From Conexibacter stalactiti (GTDB taxonomy: Bacteria > Actinomycetota > Thermoleophilia > Solirubrobacterales > Solirubrobacteraceae), in NCBI RefSeq assembly GCF_035967765.1, contig NZ_JAYWIT010000008.1: 64,000 nucleotides of DNA. The stretch is one strand, 5' to 3'. The position numbers were made by a program, and so were the translations under genes. Position 1 is the first letter of the stretch. The number at the start of each line of letters is the position of its first letter. The notes under the pieces are model-generated. The model did not search any database and had not been told where the DNA came from. It saw only the letters and a list, made by a program, of their open reading frames with translations. Shown here one piece after another: positions 1 through 8,968 of the stretch.

Positions 1-726
1 GTGGAACGGGATCTGCGCCGACTTCGCGAAGGCGCCGACGAGCAGCAGCAGGCAGCCGGCGACGAGCGTGCCGTTGTGGGCGTCGAACGCCCCCTGCTCG
101 ACCGCGTGGAAGGTGCCGAGGAAGTCGAGCGTGCCGCTGTAGCGCAGGATGAAGAAGGTGCCGAGCACCAGGCCGACGTCGCCGACGACGTTGATCACGA
201 ACGCCTTGATGCCGGCGCGCGTCGCCGTCTCACGGCGGTACCAGAAGGAGATCAGCAGGTACGAGGCGGCACCGACGAACGCCCAGCCGACGATCAGCAG
301 GAAGAAGTTCGCCGCCAGCACCAGCACCAGCATCGAGAAGACGAAGAAGTTCAGGTACGCGAAGTAGCGCGCGTTGCCGCGGTCGCTCTTCATGTAGCTG
401 ATCGAGTAGAGGTGGATCAGCGTCGAGACGCCCGTGATCACGAGCATCATGAAGACCGACAGCGGGTCGACGAGGATCGACAGTCTCGCGTCGATCGAGC
501 CGGTGACCGCGTAGTCCCACAGCGAGGAGACGAGCTGGCGGTGCTCTCTCTCGTGGTCCTGCAGCGAGATCAGCGCGTTGACCGCCGAGATGAACGCGAG
601 CAGGATCGCGACGGTGCCGATCGCGCCGGCCGGGCCTCTGCCGAGGCGCTTGTGGCCGAGGCCGATGAGGATCGTCCCCGCCAGCGGGAAGGCGAGGACG
701 AGCCAGCCCCAGGTCGTAGTGCTCAC
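1..726 (-). CDS. nuoL: NADH-quinone oxidoreductase subunit L, N-terminal 242 codons (cut by left edge)
   Basis: Translating the minus strand from the GTG at 724-726 gives an open frame to base 1 with no stop. It begins STTTWGWLVLAFPLAG and continues with hydrophobic helices and the antiporter-like core (DPLSVFMMLVITGVSTLIHLYS, YFAYLNFFVF, VGWAFVGAASYLLISFW, FVINVVGDVGLVLG). These match NuoL, the distal proton-pumping membrane subunit of complex I. The last visible residues, FAKSAQIPFH, belong to the conserved antiporter segment that carries the key lysine. The GTG overlaps the nuoK stop codon by 4 bases (GTGA), so translation is probably coupled. NuoL is usually over 600 residues, so the rest of this gene, and probably nuoM and nuoN, lie beyond the window. 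Confidence 0.93.
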   Translation of the reverse strand, partial: MSTTTWGWLVLAFPLAGTILIGLGHKRLGRGPAGAIGTVAILLAFISAVNALISLQDHEREHRQLVSSLWDYAVTGSIDARLSILVDPLSVFMMLVITGVSTLIHLYSISYMKSDRGNARYFAYLNFFVFSMLVLVLAANFFLLIVGWAFVGAASYLLISFWYRRETATRAGIKAFVINVVGDVGLVLGTFFILRYSGTLDFLGTFHAVEQGAFDAHNGTLVAGCLLLLVGAFAKSAQIPFH

Positions 727-1022
727 CCTTGAAGCTCCTTCAGCTCATCCACGTCGATCGGCAGCTTGCGGCGGAAGATCGCGACGATCAGGCCGAGGCC
801 GACGGCGACCTCGCAGGCGGCGACGACCATCACGATCAGGGCGAAGATCTGGCCGTCGGCGTTCCCGTGCATGCGCGAGAAGGCGATCAGCGACAGGTTC
901 GCCGCGTTGAGCATCAGCTCCAGGCAGAGCAGGATCACGAGCGGGTTGCGCCGCGTGAGCACGCCGCCTGCGCCGATGCAGAAGATCAGGGCCGAGACGA
1001 CCAGGTACCAACCGATGTCCAT
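723..1022 (-). CDS. nuoK: NADH-quinone oxidoreductase subunit K
   Basis: A 99-residue membrane protein of the normal NuoK length with three hydrophobic helices. The second helix contains the conserved glutamate (LLCLELMLNAANL) and the third another buried acidic residue (AACEVAVGLGL), both part of the proton path of complex I. It acts in the cytoplasmic membrane next to NuoJ and NuoA. The ATG at 1020-1022 gives the standard N-terminus. The stop overlaps the nuoL start by 4 bases and nuoJ ends 3 bases upstream, so it is in the middle of the operon. Confidence 0.96.
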   Translation of the reverse strand: MDIGWYLVVSALIFCIGAGGVLTRRNPLVILLCLELMLNAANLSLIAFSRMHGNADGQIFALIVMVVAACEVAVGLGLIVAIFRRKLPIDVDELKELQG

Positions 1023-1025
1023 GGG

Positions 1026-1739
1026 TCAGTCCTCCTTGGTCTCGTCCGCGGGGACGGGCTCGGCCGGCTTGCGCTCCGCCGGCGGCACGTACGGCGCCGT
1101 CTGGCGCGCGGTCTGGCGCGGGTCCTCCGGCGGCGCGTGGAGCGCGCCGACGGCCTCGGCCATCGTGCCGCTGAAGAGCGAGCGCGGCGTGATGTAGCGC
1201 GACTCGTCGTAGGGCAGGTCCTCGAGCGTCGTGCCGCCCATCCGGCGGCGCGCCAGCATCACGGCGCCGACGGCGGCGACGAGCAGCAGCAGCGAGGCCA
1301 GCTCGAACGGCAGCAGGAACTTCGTCAGCAGCGCCTCGCCGATCGACTCGGGCGTGCCGAAGCCGGGGACGTACGGCGCGCCCTCGCCGTCGATCGCCTT
1401 CAGGCCGGAGCCGAGGATCGCGATCGACAGCTCGACGAACAGCACGCCGACGAACAGCGCCGAGACGTTGCGCAGGCGCAGGCCGCCGGGGCCGAGCGGG
1501 ACGGTGCCGTCGCCGACGTAGGAGACGACGAAGACGTACAGCACGGTGACGGCGCCGGCGTAGACGATCACCTGCGCGGCGGCGAGGAACTCGGCCCGCA
1601 GCAGCAGGAAGAGCGCCGACAGCGAGATCAGGTGGCCGACCAGCGCGAGCACGCTGTAGAACGGGTTTCTGAGCGCGACGACGCCGATCGCTCCCGCGAG
1701 GGCGCCGATCGCGGCGATGAAGAAGATGACAGCGGACAT
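1026..1739 (-). CDS. nuoJ: NADH-quinone oxidoreductase subunit J
   Basis: This 237-residue membrane subunit of complex I starts at the ATG at 1737-1739 (MSAVIFFIAAIGALAG) and shows five hydrophobic helices typical of NuoJ, including GAVTVLYVFVVSY with the conserved pi-bulge-type helix. The frame is open further upstream, but that part lies over nuoI in another frame and has no membrane character, so the internal ATG is the true start. After the helices there is an unusually long hydrophilic C-terminal tail of roughly 70 residues rich in Pro, Glu and Arg, ending PVPADETKED. It lies 8 bases downstream of nuoI. Confidence 0.94.
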   Translation of the reverse strand: MSAVIFFIAAIGALAGAIGVVALRNPFYSVLALVGHLISLSALFLLLRAEFLAAAQVIVYAGAVTVLYVFVVSYVGDGTVPLGPGGLRLRNVSALFVGVLFVELSIAILGSGLKAIDGEGAPYVPGFGTPESIGEALLTKFLLPFELASLLLLVAAVGAVMLARRRMGGTTLEDLPYDESRYITPRSLFSGTMAEAVGALHAPPEDPRQTARQTAPYVPPAERKPAEPVPADETKED

Positions 1740-1747
1740 GACGCTCG

Positions 1748-2281
1748 CTACTCGTCCTCGGTCCGCAGCGGAGTGCGCTCGAGCGGCTCGGCGAGCAGCA
1801 TCTCCTTCGTGAAGATGAGGTCCTGACGGTTGTAGTCGGACATCTCGTAGTCGTGGCCCATCGTGATCGCGTCGAACGGGCACGCGACCTCGCAGTAGCC
1901 GCAGAAGATGCAGCGCGAGAGGTTGATCTCGTAGACGGCGGCGTAGCGCTCGCCGGCCGAGACGCGGTGGTCCGGCGTGTTCTCGGCCGCGACGACGCGG
2001 ATGCAGTCGGCCGGGCAGGCGGCCGCGCAGAGCGAGCAGCCGACGCACTTCTCCAGCTTCGAGTCCTCGAAGCGGTGGAGCTTGTGGCGCCCGCGGAAGC
2101 GCGGGTAGACCGGGACCTTCTCCTCCGGGTACTGGTAGACGACCGGTCTCTCCAGCATGCGCGCGAACGTCGTCTTGAGGCCGCGCAGGGTCTCGCCGAA
2201 GGCGCGGTACGCGCCGCCGGCGCCACCGGGCTCCGGGGCGCGCTGAACGGCGATGACGTCGTCGCCGGGGTTCCAGGCCAT
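1748..2281 (-). CDS. nuoI: NADH-quinone oxidoreductase subunit I (2 x 4Fe-4S)
   Basis: A 177-residue peripheral-arm subunit that carries clusters N6a and N6b and passes electrons toward NuoB. Two classical ferredoxin motifs are visible: CVGCSLCAAACPADC and CIFCGYCEVACPFDA, each with the CxxCxxCxxxCP pattern. The start is the ATG at 2279-2281, whose A is also the last base of the nuoH stop codon (TGATG). The N-terminal 50 residues form an extension preceding the RPVVYQYPEEK segment that is usual for the family. The C-terminus ends in LRTEDE. Confidence 0.96.
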   Translation of the reverse strand: MAWNPGDDVIAVQRAPEPGGAGGAYRAFGETLRGLKTTFARMLERPVVYQYPEEKVPVYPRFRGRHKLHRFEDSKLEKCVGCSLCAAACPADCIRVVAAENTPDHRVSAGERYAAVYEINLSRCIFCGYCEVACPFDAITMGHDYEMSDYNRQDLIFTKEMLLAEPLERTPLRTEDE

Positions 2282-3315
2282 CAGTGAGTCACCACCACGA
2301 TGATTGCGGTCACGAGCGCGTTCGCCGTGGCCAGGGGAAGCAGGATCTTCCAACCGAGCGACATCAGCTGGTCGTAGCGCGGGCGCGGGAAGGTGGTGCG
2401 CGCCCAGATGAAGAAGCAGACGACCAGCACCGTCTTGACGATCACGACGATCGGGTCGACCCACTGCGGCGGGTCGATCCCGAACGGCAGCATCCAGCCG
2501 CCGAAGAACATCGTCACCGCGATCGCGGACGCGATCACGAGGTGGAAGTACTCGGCCGCGTAGTAGGCGGCGAAGCGGCCGCCGCCGTACTCGGTCGAGT
2601 AGCCGCCGACCAGCTCGGCGTCGGCCTCGGTGAGGTCGAACGGCGGCCGGTTCGTCTCGGCGAACGCTGCCAGCAGGAAGATTATGAAGCCGACGAACTG
2701 CGGAATGATGTACCACATTCCGGCCTGCGCCTCGACGATCTCGGTCAGCGACAGCGTGCCGGCCGTTATCACGACGCCGATCAGCGACAGGCCCATCGAG
2801 ACCTCGTAGGAGATCAGCTGGGCGGCCGAGCGCATCGCGCCGAGGAAGGAGTACTTCGAGCCCGACGCCCAGCCGCCGAGCATCAGCCCGTAGACCGACA
2901 GCGCCGAGAAGGCGAAGACGAAGAGGATGCCGATCGAGACGTCGATGCCGTAGAGGCCGACGTCCGCGCCCCAGATGTCGACGACCGGCCCGAACGGGAT
3001 CACGGCGAAGGCGCCGGCGGCGCAGACCATCGAGATCGCGGGCGCGACGGCGAACAGGAAGCCGACCGACGTTCTCGGGCGGAACTGCTGCTTGAACAGC
3101 AGCTTGCCGATGTCGGCCATCGGCTGCAGCGCGCCGAAGGGGCCGACGCGGTTGGGGCCGTAGCGCATCTGCATGCGGCCCATCAGCTTGCGGTCGAGCA
3201 TCAGCGCAAGCGGCACCATCGTGAAGCCGACGAGGAAGATGATCACCGCCTTGAGGATCTGGATCCACCAGGCTTCGGCGAAGCCGACCTCGGCGAACGG
3301 AAGGATCACGTTCAT
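2281..3315 (-). CDS. nuoH: NADH-quinone oxidoreductase subunit H
   Basis: A 344-residue membrane subunit with about eight helices that forms the quinone chamber with NuoB and NuoD. Conserved family segments are present: KLMGRMQMRYGPNRVGP and LQPMADIGKLLFK near the N-terminus, ETNRPPFDLTEADAELVGG in the large cytoplasmic loop, and RTTFPRPRYDQLMSLGWK near the C-terminus. These are the signature sequences of ND1/NuoH and leave no doubt on identity. The ATG at 3313-3315 overlaps the nuoG stop by 4 bases (ATGA). Confidence 0.97.
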   Translation of the reverse strand: MNVILPFAEVGFAEAWWIQILKAVIIFLVGFTMVPLALMLDRKLMGRMQMRYGPNRVGPFGALQPMADIGKLLFKQQFRPRTSVGFLFAVAPAISMVCAAGAFAVIPFGPVVDIWGADVGLYGIDVSIGILFVFAFSALSVYGLMLGGWASGSKYSFLGAMRSAAQLISYEVSMGLSLIGVVITAGTLSLTEIVEAQAGMWYIIPQFVGFIIFLLAAFAETNRPPFDLTEADAELVGGYSTEYGGGRFAAYYAAEYFHLVIASAIAVTMFFGGWMLPFGIDPPQWVDPIVVIVKTVLVVCFFIWARTTFPRPRYDQLMSLGWKILLPLATANALVTAIIVVVTH

Positions 3316-5786
3316 GCGGGGCGCACCTCAACGAGCCGGGGCTCCTCGCCCAGCAGCTCGGTCGCGGACTGCTCGGCGGTCGCCTCCGCGAGGAAGACCG
3401 TGCCGGCGGGGACGTTGCCGCGCACGAAGACCTTCGCGAGCACGCTCGCGTCGCCTGCGCTGACGGAGACCTTGGCGCCGTTGTCGAGGCCGAGGCGGTC
3501 GGCGTCGACCGGGGAGATCTCCGCCTGCTGCTTGGCGCTCAGGAACTTCAGCGCGGGCGATGCCTCGACCTCGGGCGCGGCCCAGATCGAGCGGTAGGTG
3601 CCGAGGCGCAGGGCGCCGTTCGGTCTCGGCGCGGCGAGCGGCTCGCCGCCATCGAACGGGCCGGCCGGCGCGGCGGGCGCGCTCGCGGCGGCCTCGCGCT
3701 CCTGCCAGCGGACGCCCTTGCCGCCGATCTCCTCCAGCGACAGGCCGGCGTAGAACGGGACGGCGGCGACGACCTGTCTGGTCACCATCGGGCCGGTGAG
3801 GGCGCCGACGTCGAGGCCGACGCGCTTGGCGACGTCGGCGAGCACCTGCCACTCGGCACGGACCGAGCCGGGGCGGCCGATCGCGGGACGCAGGCGCTGG
3901 ACGCGGCCGTCGAGGTTGACGATCGTGCCCTCCTTCTCGGCGTAGGACTCGGCCGGGAAGACGACGGTCGCGGTCGCGCGCAGCGCGCCGCTCAGCAGCG
4001 AGGCGTGCGCGATCACGGCGCCGGCCTCGCTCAGCGCAGCCTCCCACAGGCGGCGGTCGGCGTAGTCGCGGACCGGGTCGGCGTGCAGCAGGTAGAGCGC
4101 GTCGAGCTGGCCGTTGGCAGCGGCGGTCGCGATCTCGCGCGCGCCCTTGCCGGCCTTCTTCGCGTCGGCGAGGCCCGGTCCGGCGTTCGGCTGGACGCCG
4201 ACCTCGCGCAGACCGCGGCCGTTGCCGCCGACCGGGACCTCGAGCAGGCCGGCGCCGTCGCGCTCAGACAGTCTCAGCGTCGCGGCGACGTTCAGCAGCG
4301 ACGGCAGCGGGGCGCTGCCGAGCCGCTGGCTCCAGAGGATCACGACGTCCTCGCCGCCGTCCTTCAGCAGCGCGGCGAGCGCCGCGACGGCCTTCGGGTC
4401 GGCGTCGGCCTTGTCGCACAGCTCCTGCACGCCGCCGGCGCCGGTCAGCTCGGCCTCGAGCGCCGCCAGGAAGGCGTGCTCGGCACCGGGCGCGTAGCGC
4501 AGCCACAGCTTCGAGTTGGGGTCGAGCGCGCTCGGGCGGCTGGTCGCGACGGCGAGCTTGACGCCGTTGCGGCGCACGCCCTTGCGGATCCGCAGGTCGA
4601 GCGAGGCGACGTCGTCGATCGGGTCGGTCCCGAGCACGAGCACGGTGTGCGCGAACTCGAGGTCGGGGATCGTCGCCTGCAGCGCCGGCGCGGCGAGCGC
4701 GCGCTGCGTCTCGGGCGCGACCGCCGGCAGGCCGGCGCGCGCGTCGAGGTCGGCCGAGCCGAGCCCTTCGCGCAGCAGGCGCTGCAGCAGGAAGCCCTCT
4801 TCGTTGGTCGTCGTGCCGCCGGCGATCGCGGCGCTCTTGGCGCCGGCCTCGCTCAGCGCGGCGGCGGCGACGTCGAGCGCGTACTCCCACGTCGCGGGGA
4901 CCAGCTCGCCGCTCTCGGGATCGCGCACGAGCGGCTCGACGACGCGCTCCTCGGAGTGGATCGCCTGGTAGGCGAAACGGCCCTTGTCGCACAGCCAGCC
5001 GTCGTCGACGCCGTGGTTGTCGCGCGCGAGCACGCGCAGGACGCGCTCGTCGCGAACGGTGAACTCGACGTTGCACTGCGCGGGGCAGTGGGTGCAGACG
5101 GAGCCGGAGCCCTCGATATCCCACGGCCGCGCGCGGAAGCGGTAGGCGCGCGAGGTGAGCGCGCCGACGGGGCACAGCTCGATGATGTTGCCGCTGAATG
5201 GCGCGACGTACGGATGGCCGTCGAAGGTGCCGACGAACGACGAGGCGCCGCGCTCGTTGAGGATCAGCTGGTAGTCCTCGCTGACCTCCTGCGAGAAGCG
5301 CACGCAGCGGTAGCAGAGGATGCAGCGCTCGCGGTCGATCGCGATCAGCGGCGACAGCTCCAGCGGCTTTCTGAAGTGGCGCTTGGGCTCGACCATGCGC
5401 GAGACGCCGCGGCCCCAGCCGAAGGTGATGTCCTGCAGCGGGCACTCGCCGCCCTTGTCGCAGACGGGGCAGTCGAGCGGGTGGTTGACGAGCAGGAACT
5501 CGACGACCGAGTTCTGTGCCTCTCTCACGCGCGCGGTCTGCGTGTGGACGACCATGCCGTCCTTGACCGGGGTCGAGCAGGCGGTCTGCAGCTTCGGTAT
5601 GCCCTCGACCTCGACGAGGCACATGCGGCAGGCGCCGACCGGCGCGCCGAGCTTCGGCTCGTAACAGAAGACGGGGATCTCGATGTCGCCGTACTTGGCG
5701 CCGTCGGCCAGCATCACGCCGGCCGGCGCGCTGACCTCGCGGCCGTCGATCGAGAACGTGACGAACTGTCTTTCGGGGCGGGGCAT
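3312..5786 (-). CDS. nuoG: NADH-quinone oxidoreductase subunit G
   Basis: The large 824-residue iron-sulphur subunit of complex I. The N-terminus has the 2Fe-2S ligands C41, C53, C56 and C70; the N5-type site H102, C106, C109, C115; and the N4-type site C155, C158, C161, C205. A further motif CTHCPAQC at 231-238, with a later Cys in DGWLCDKGR, matches the extra N7 cluster found only in some bacteria. The remaining two thirds is a molybdopterin oxidoreductase-like domain that in NuoG no longer binds a molybdenum cofactor. The C-terminal 180 residues are Ala/Pro-rich before a final barrel-like domain. The stop and start overlap neighbours on both sides. Confidence 0.96.
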   Translation of the reverse strand: MPRPERQFVTFSIDGREVSAPAGVMLADGAKYGDIEIPVFCYEPKLGAPVGACRMCLVEVEGIPKLQTACSTPVKDGMVVHTQTARVREAQNSVVEFLLVNHPLDCPVCDKGGECPLQDITFGWGRGVSRMVEPKRHFRKPLELSPLIAIDRERCILCYRCVRFSQEVSEDYQLILNERGASSFVGTFDGHPYVAPFSGNIIELCPVGALTSRAYRFRARPWDIEGSGSVCTHCPAQCNVEFTVRDERVLRVLARDNHGVDDGWLCDKGRFAYQAIHSEERVVEPLVRDPESGELVPATWEYALDVAAAALSEAGAKSAAIAGGTTTNEEGFLLQRLLREGLGSADLDARAGLPAVAPETQRALAAPALQATIPDLEFAHTVLVLGTDPIDDVASLDLRIRKGVRRNGVKLAVATSRPSALDPNSKLWLRYAPGAEHAFLAALEAELTGAGGVQELCDKADADPKAVAALAALLKDGGEDVVILWSQRLGSAPLPSLLNVAATLRLSERDGAGLLEVPVGGNGRGLREVGVQPNAGPGLADAKKAGKGAREIATAAANGQLDALYLLHADPVRDYADRRLWEAALSEAGAVIAHASLLSGALRATATVVFPAESYAEKEGTIVNLDGRVQRLRPAIGRPGSVRAEWQVLADVAKRVGLDVGALTGPMVTRQVVAAVPFYAGLSLEEIGGKGVRWQEREAAASAPAAPAGPFDGGEPLAAPRPNGALRLGTYRSIWAAPEVEASPALKFLSAKQQAEISPVDADRLGLDNGAKVSVSAGDASVLAKVFVRGNVPAGTVFLAEATAEQSATELLGEEPRLVEVRPA

Positions 5787-7096
5787 CAGGCGGCGGCTCC
5801 AGCGATCTCGATCGGCGACGGGTCCGGCGCGGCGCCGAGACCGGCGCGCTCGCGCGCCTCCTCGATGTACTGCTCGAACTCGTCACGGAACTTCGCGACC
5901 ATCGAGGAGAGCGGCATCGCCATCGCGTCGCCGAGCACGCAGAGGCAGTTGCCCATGATCTGGTCCTGGACGGAGGCGATGATGTCGAGGTCCATCGGCG
6001 TCGCGTCGCCGTCGTGGATCCGCTGCAGCATCTTCACGGTCCAGTTGGTGCCCTCGCGGCAGGGCGTGCACTTGCCGCACGACTCGTGTCTGTAGAACTT
6101 CGCCAGCGTCAGCGCGACGTCGACGACCGAGTTGCTGTCGTCGACGACGATGATCGCGCCGGAGCCGAGCATCGAGCCGGCCTTCGCCATCGAGTCGAAG
6201 TCGTAGCCCAGCTCCAGGTCCTCCGGCTTGAGCACCGGCGAGGAGGAGCCGCCCGGGAACCAGAACTTGATCTCGCGGCCCGGCAGCGGACCGCCGGCGA
6301 GGCCGTAGATGATGTCTCTGGACTTCATGCCCAGCTCGATCTCGTAGTTGCCCGGTCTCTGGACGTTGCCGGAGATCGAGATCAGCTTCGTGCCGGCCGA
6401 GTTCTCGACGCCGAGCTTCGCGTACTCGGTGCCGCTCATCTTGATGATGTGCGGAACCGTCGCGAGCGTCTCGACGTTGTTGATCAGCGTCGGGCCCTGG
6501 TAGAGGCCCTGGTTGGCCGGGAACGGCGGCTTCAGGCGCGGGTTGCCGCGCTTGCCCTCGAGCGAGTCGAGCAGGCCGGTCTCCTCGCCGCAGATGTAGG
6601 CGCCGGCGCCGCGGTGCAGCACGAGCGTCTGCGAGTGGCCCGAGCCGAGGATGTCCTCGCCGAGGAAGCCGGCCTGGCGCGCCTCGATCAGCGCCGCCTC
6701 CAGCTTCATCGCCTGCAGCTCGTACTCGCCGCGGATGTAGATGAAGGAGCGGTTGGCGCCGGCCGCGTACGCCGCGATGATCATGCCCTCGATCAGCATG
6801 TGCGGCGACTTCTGCATCAGCTCGCGGTCCTTGAAGGTCCCCGGCTCGGACTCGTCCGCGTTGCAGACGAGGTACTTGTCCATCGCGCCTCTCGGCAGGA
6901 ACGAGACCTTCTTGCCCATCGCGAAGCCGGCGCCGCCGCGGCCGCGCAGGCCGGAGTCGAGCAGGTTCTGGAGAACCTCCTCGGGCGTCATTCTCAGCGC
7001 TCGCTTGAGCGACTCGTAGCCGCCGCGGCGCTGGTAGACCTCGATCGTGTCGAGGCCGGGCTCGTCGATGCGGTCGAAGAGAAGCTTGTCAGCCAT
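5786..7096 (-). CDS. nuoF: NADH-quinone oxidoreductase subunit F (NADH/FMN binding)
   Basis: A 436-residue subunit that oxidises NADH with FMN and passes electrons to the N3 4Fe-4S cluster. Visible landmarks are the glycine-rich LRGRGGAGFAMGKK segment for NADH/FMN, NADESEPGTFKDR, GAGAYICGEETGLLDSLEG, and the cluster motif ESCGKCTPCREGT with the fourth Cys in NCLCVLGDAM. Length and motif order are standard. The start ATG lies inside the last 8 bases of nuoE, and the stop shares a base with the nuoG start, which supports tight translational coupling. Confidence 0.97.
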   Translation of the reverse strand: MADKLLFDRIDEPGLDTIEVYQRRGGYESLKRALRMTPEEVLQNLLDSGLRGRGGAGFAMGKKVSFLPRGAMDKYLVCNADESEPGTFKDRELMQKSPHMLIEGMIIAAYAAGANRSFIYIRGEYELQAMKLEAALIEARQAGFLGEDILGSGHSQTLVLHRGAGAYICGEETGLLDSLEGKRGNPRLKPPFPANQGLYQGPTLINNVETLATVPHIIKMSGTEYAKLGVENSAGTKLISISGNVQRPGNYEIELGMKSRDIIYGLAGGPLPGREIKFWFPGGSSSPVLKPEDLELGYDFDSMAKAGSMLGSGAIIVVDDSNSVVDVALTLAKFYRHESCGKCTPCREGTNWTVKMLQRIHDGDATPMDLDIIASVQDQIMGNCLCVLGDAMAMPLSSMVAKFRDEFEQYIEEARERAGLGAAPDPSPIEIAGAAA

Positions 7097-7724
7097 TGGG
7101 GTTCGCTCCTGGATCGGCGCAGGGGCGCCGGGACAGCTGCTTGTCGGGGAGCACCTCGCGGCCCTCTCTCAGGTCCGCGATCAGCTGCTCCGCGTCGGCG
7201 AGCTCCAGCGGGCCGACGAACTCGCCGTTGACCGAGGCCATCGGCGCGATGTCGCAGGCGCCGAGGCACTCGAAGCCGCGCACGTTGAAGTCGGGGTCGC
7301 CGCCGGCGGCCGCCTCGACCGCCGCCAGCATCTCCTTGCCGCCGCGCAGCGAGCAGGAGATGTTCGTGCAGACGTAGACGCGCTGTCTGCCGACCGGCTT
7401 GGTCTCGAACATGTCGTAGAAGGTCGCGACCGCGGTCACGTAGCCGGGCGTCAGCCGCATCACGCAGGCGACCTGCTCGATCGCCTCCGGCGAGCACCAG
7501 CCGTGCACCGCCTGGGCGGCGTGCAGGGCAGGGATCGTCGCCGAGCGGAACTCGGGGTACTTCGCCATCGACGCCTCGATCTCCGCACGCAGCGCGTCGG
7601 GGACGGGCGTCGTCGCCGGGTCGGGGACGACGGCGGGGTCCTTGCTGAGGTCGACGGAGTCGTCCCAGCCAGGGATGCGCGAGCCGTGGCCGTAGCGAGC
7701 CACGGCCGAGGTCTGCTCAGCCAT
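7089..7724 (-). CDS. nuoE: NADH-quinone oxidoreductase subunit E (2Fe-2S, thioredoxin-like)
   Basis: A 211-residue subunit carrying the off-pathway 2Fe-2S cluster N1a. The ligand pattern is visible as CTNISC followed by CLGACD about 40 residues later, in a thioredoxin-like fold. The helical N-terminal part (AALHAAQAVHGWCSPEAIEQVA) is typical. The protein has an extra N-terminal stretch of about 40 residues and a short Pro/Arg-rich tail compared with the shortest family members. The ATG start shares its last base with the nuoD stop (7724). Confidence 0.96.
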   Translation of the reverse strand: MAEQTSAVARYGHGSRIPGWDDSVDLSKDPAVVPDPATTPVPDALRAEIEASMAKYPEFRSATIPALHAAQAVHGWCSPEAIEQVACVMRLTPGYVTAVATFYDMFETKPVGRQRVYVCTNISCSLRGGKEMLAAVEAAAGGDPDFNVRGFECLGACDIAPMASVNGEFVGPLELADAEQLIADLREGREVLPDKQLSRRPCADPGANPNG

Positions 7725-8968
7725 CAGCGGTCCACCCCTCCGAGGACGGGATCGAGCATCGCCAGCGTCGCGACGAGGTCGGCGATGTAGGTGTCGCGGG
7801 TCGCGGGCGCGGTCGCCTGCAGGTTGACGAACGAGGGGTCGCGCATGTGCACGCGGGCCGGCTTGGAGGAGCCGTCGGAGCGCACGAAGCAGCCGAGCTC
7901 GCCGCGCGGCGACTCGATCGCGTTGTAGACCTCGCCCGGCGGGACGCGGAAGCCCTCGGTGACGAGCTTGAAGTGGTGGATCAGCGCCTCCATCGAGGTC
8001 GCCAGCTCATGCCGCGGCGGCAGCGCGACCTTGCGGTCCTCGGTGATGTGCGGCCCCTCGGGCAGGCCGTCGATCGCCTGGTCGATGATCTCGCAGGACT
8101 CGAGGATCTCGGCGTGGCGGACGCGGTAGCGATCGTAGTTGTCGCCCTCGGTCCCGACCGGGATGCGGAATCTGAAGTCCTCGTAGGAGCAGTACGGATC
8201 GGCCTTGCGCAGGTCCCACGGGTTGCCGGCGGCGCGCAGCAGCGGGCCGGTCACGCCGAGGTCGATCAGCGTTCTCTCGTCGACGACGCCGGTGTGGCGC
8301 ATGCGCTGGAGGAAGATCTCGTTCTTGTCGAGCAGCGCGCTGTACTGCTGGGAGCGCTCGCGCATCGTCTTGGTGAATCTCTTGACGCGCTCGGCCCAGC
8401 CGGTGGGGATGTCCTCTATGACGCCGCCGACCTGGAAGTAGCGCGTGTGCATGCGCTGGCCGGAGGACATCTCGAACAGGTCGAGGACCTGCTCGCGCTC
8501 GCGGAAGGCGTACCACCACATGCCGATCGCCCCGAGGTCGATGCAGCTGGTGCCGAGCCAGACGAGGTGGGACATGATGCGGTTCAGCTCCATGTGGATC
8601 ACACGGAGGTACTGCGCGCGCTTGGGGACGTCGACCTCGAGCAGCTTTTCGACGGCGCCGCAGAAGGCGTACGCGTTGAAGTAGTAGGAGAGGTAGTCCA
8701 TCCGCTCGACGACGGGGATGACCTTCCAGTACGCCTTCTGCTCGGCGGTCTTCTCGATGCCGGTGTGGACGTAGCCGATGATCGGCTTGATGTCGCGGAC
8801 GATCTCGCCCTCGAGCGTCAGGATCAGGCGCAGCACCCCGTGCGTGGAGGGGTGATGCGGACCCATGTTGACCGTCATCATCTCCTGCTCGAGCCCCATG
8901 CCGGCGGGCTCGGCGGAGTACGAGGTCGATTCCTCGCGTCTGCGGTAGTCGGAGATGCCGGTGCTCAC
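7724..8968 (-). CDS. nuoD: NADH-quinone oxidoreductase subunit D
   Basis: A 414-residue 49-kDa-type subunit that lines the quinone site with NuoB and NuoH. Family signatures include NMGPHHPSTHGVLRL, the IGYVHTGIEK segment, GELGCFVRSDGSSKPARV and the C-terminal VLGGVDR. I chose the GTG at 8966-8968 because it overlaps the nuoC stop as GTGA, as at several other junctions of the operon, and has a G-rich stretch at ribosome-binding distance. Another GTG 9 bases upstream (8975-8977) is an alternative that would add three residues. The core of the protein is unaffected. Confidence 0.95.
   Translation of the reverse strand: MSTGISDYRRREESTSYSAEPAGMGLEQEMMTVNMGPHHPSTHGVLRLILTLEGEIVRDIKPIIGYVHTGIEKTAEQKAYWKVIPVVERMDYLSYYFNAYAFCGAVEKLLEVDVPKRAQYLRVIHMELNRIMSHLVWLGTSCIDLGAIGMWWYAFREREQVLDLFEMSSGQRMHTRYFQVGGVIEDIPTGWAERVKRFTKTMRERSQQYSALLDKNEIFLQRMRHTGVVDERTLIDLGVTGPLLRAAGNPWDLRKADPYCSYEDFRFRIPVGTEGDNYDRYRVRHAEILESCEIIDQAIDGLPEGPHITEDRKVALPPRHELATSMEALIHHFKLVTEGFRVPPGEVYNAIESPRGELGCFVRSDGSSKPARVHMRDPSFVNLQATAPATRDTYIADLVATLAMLDPVLGGVDR

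Noticed and set aside
1..732. Open plus-strand frame of 243 codons
   Set aside because: It is the shadow of nuoL on the minus strand; its translation is Arg/Asp/Glu/Gln-rich low-complexity sequence with no domain.
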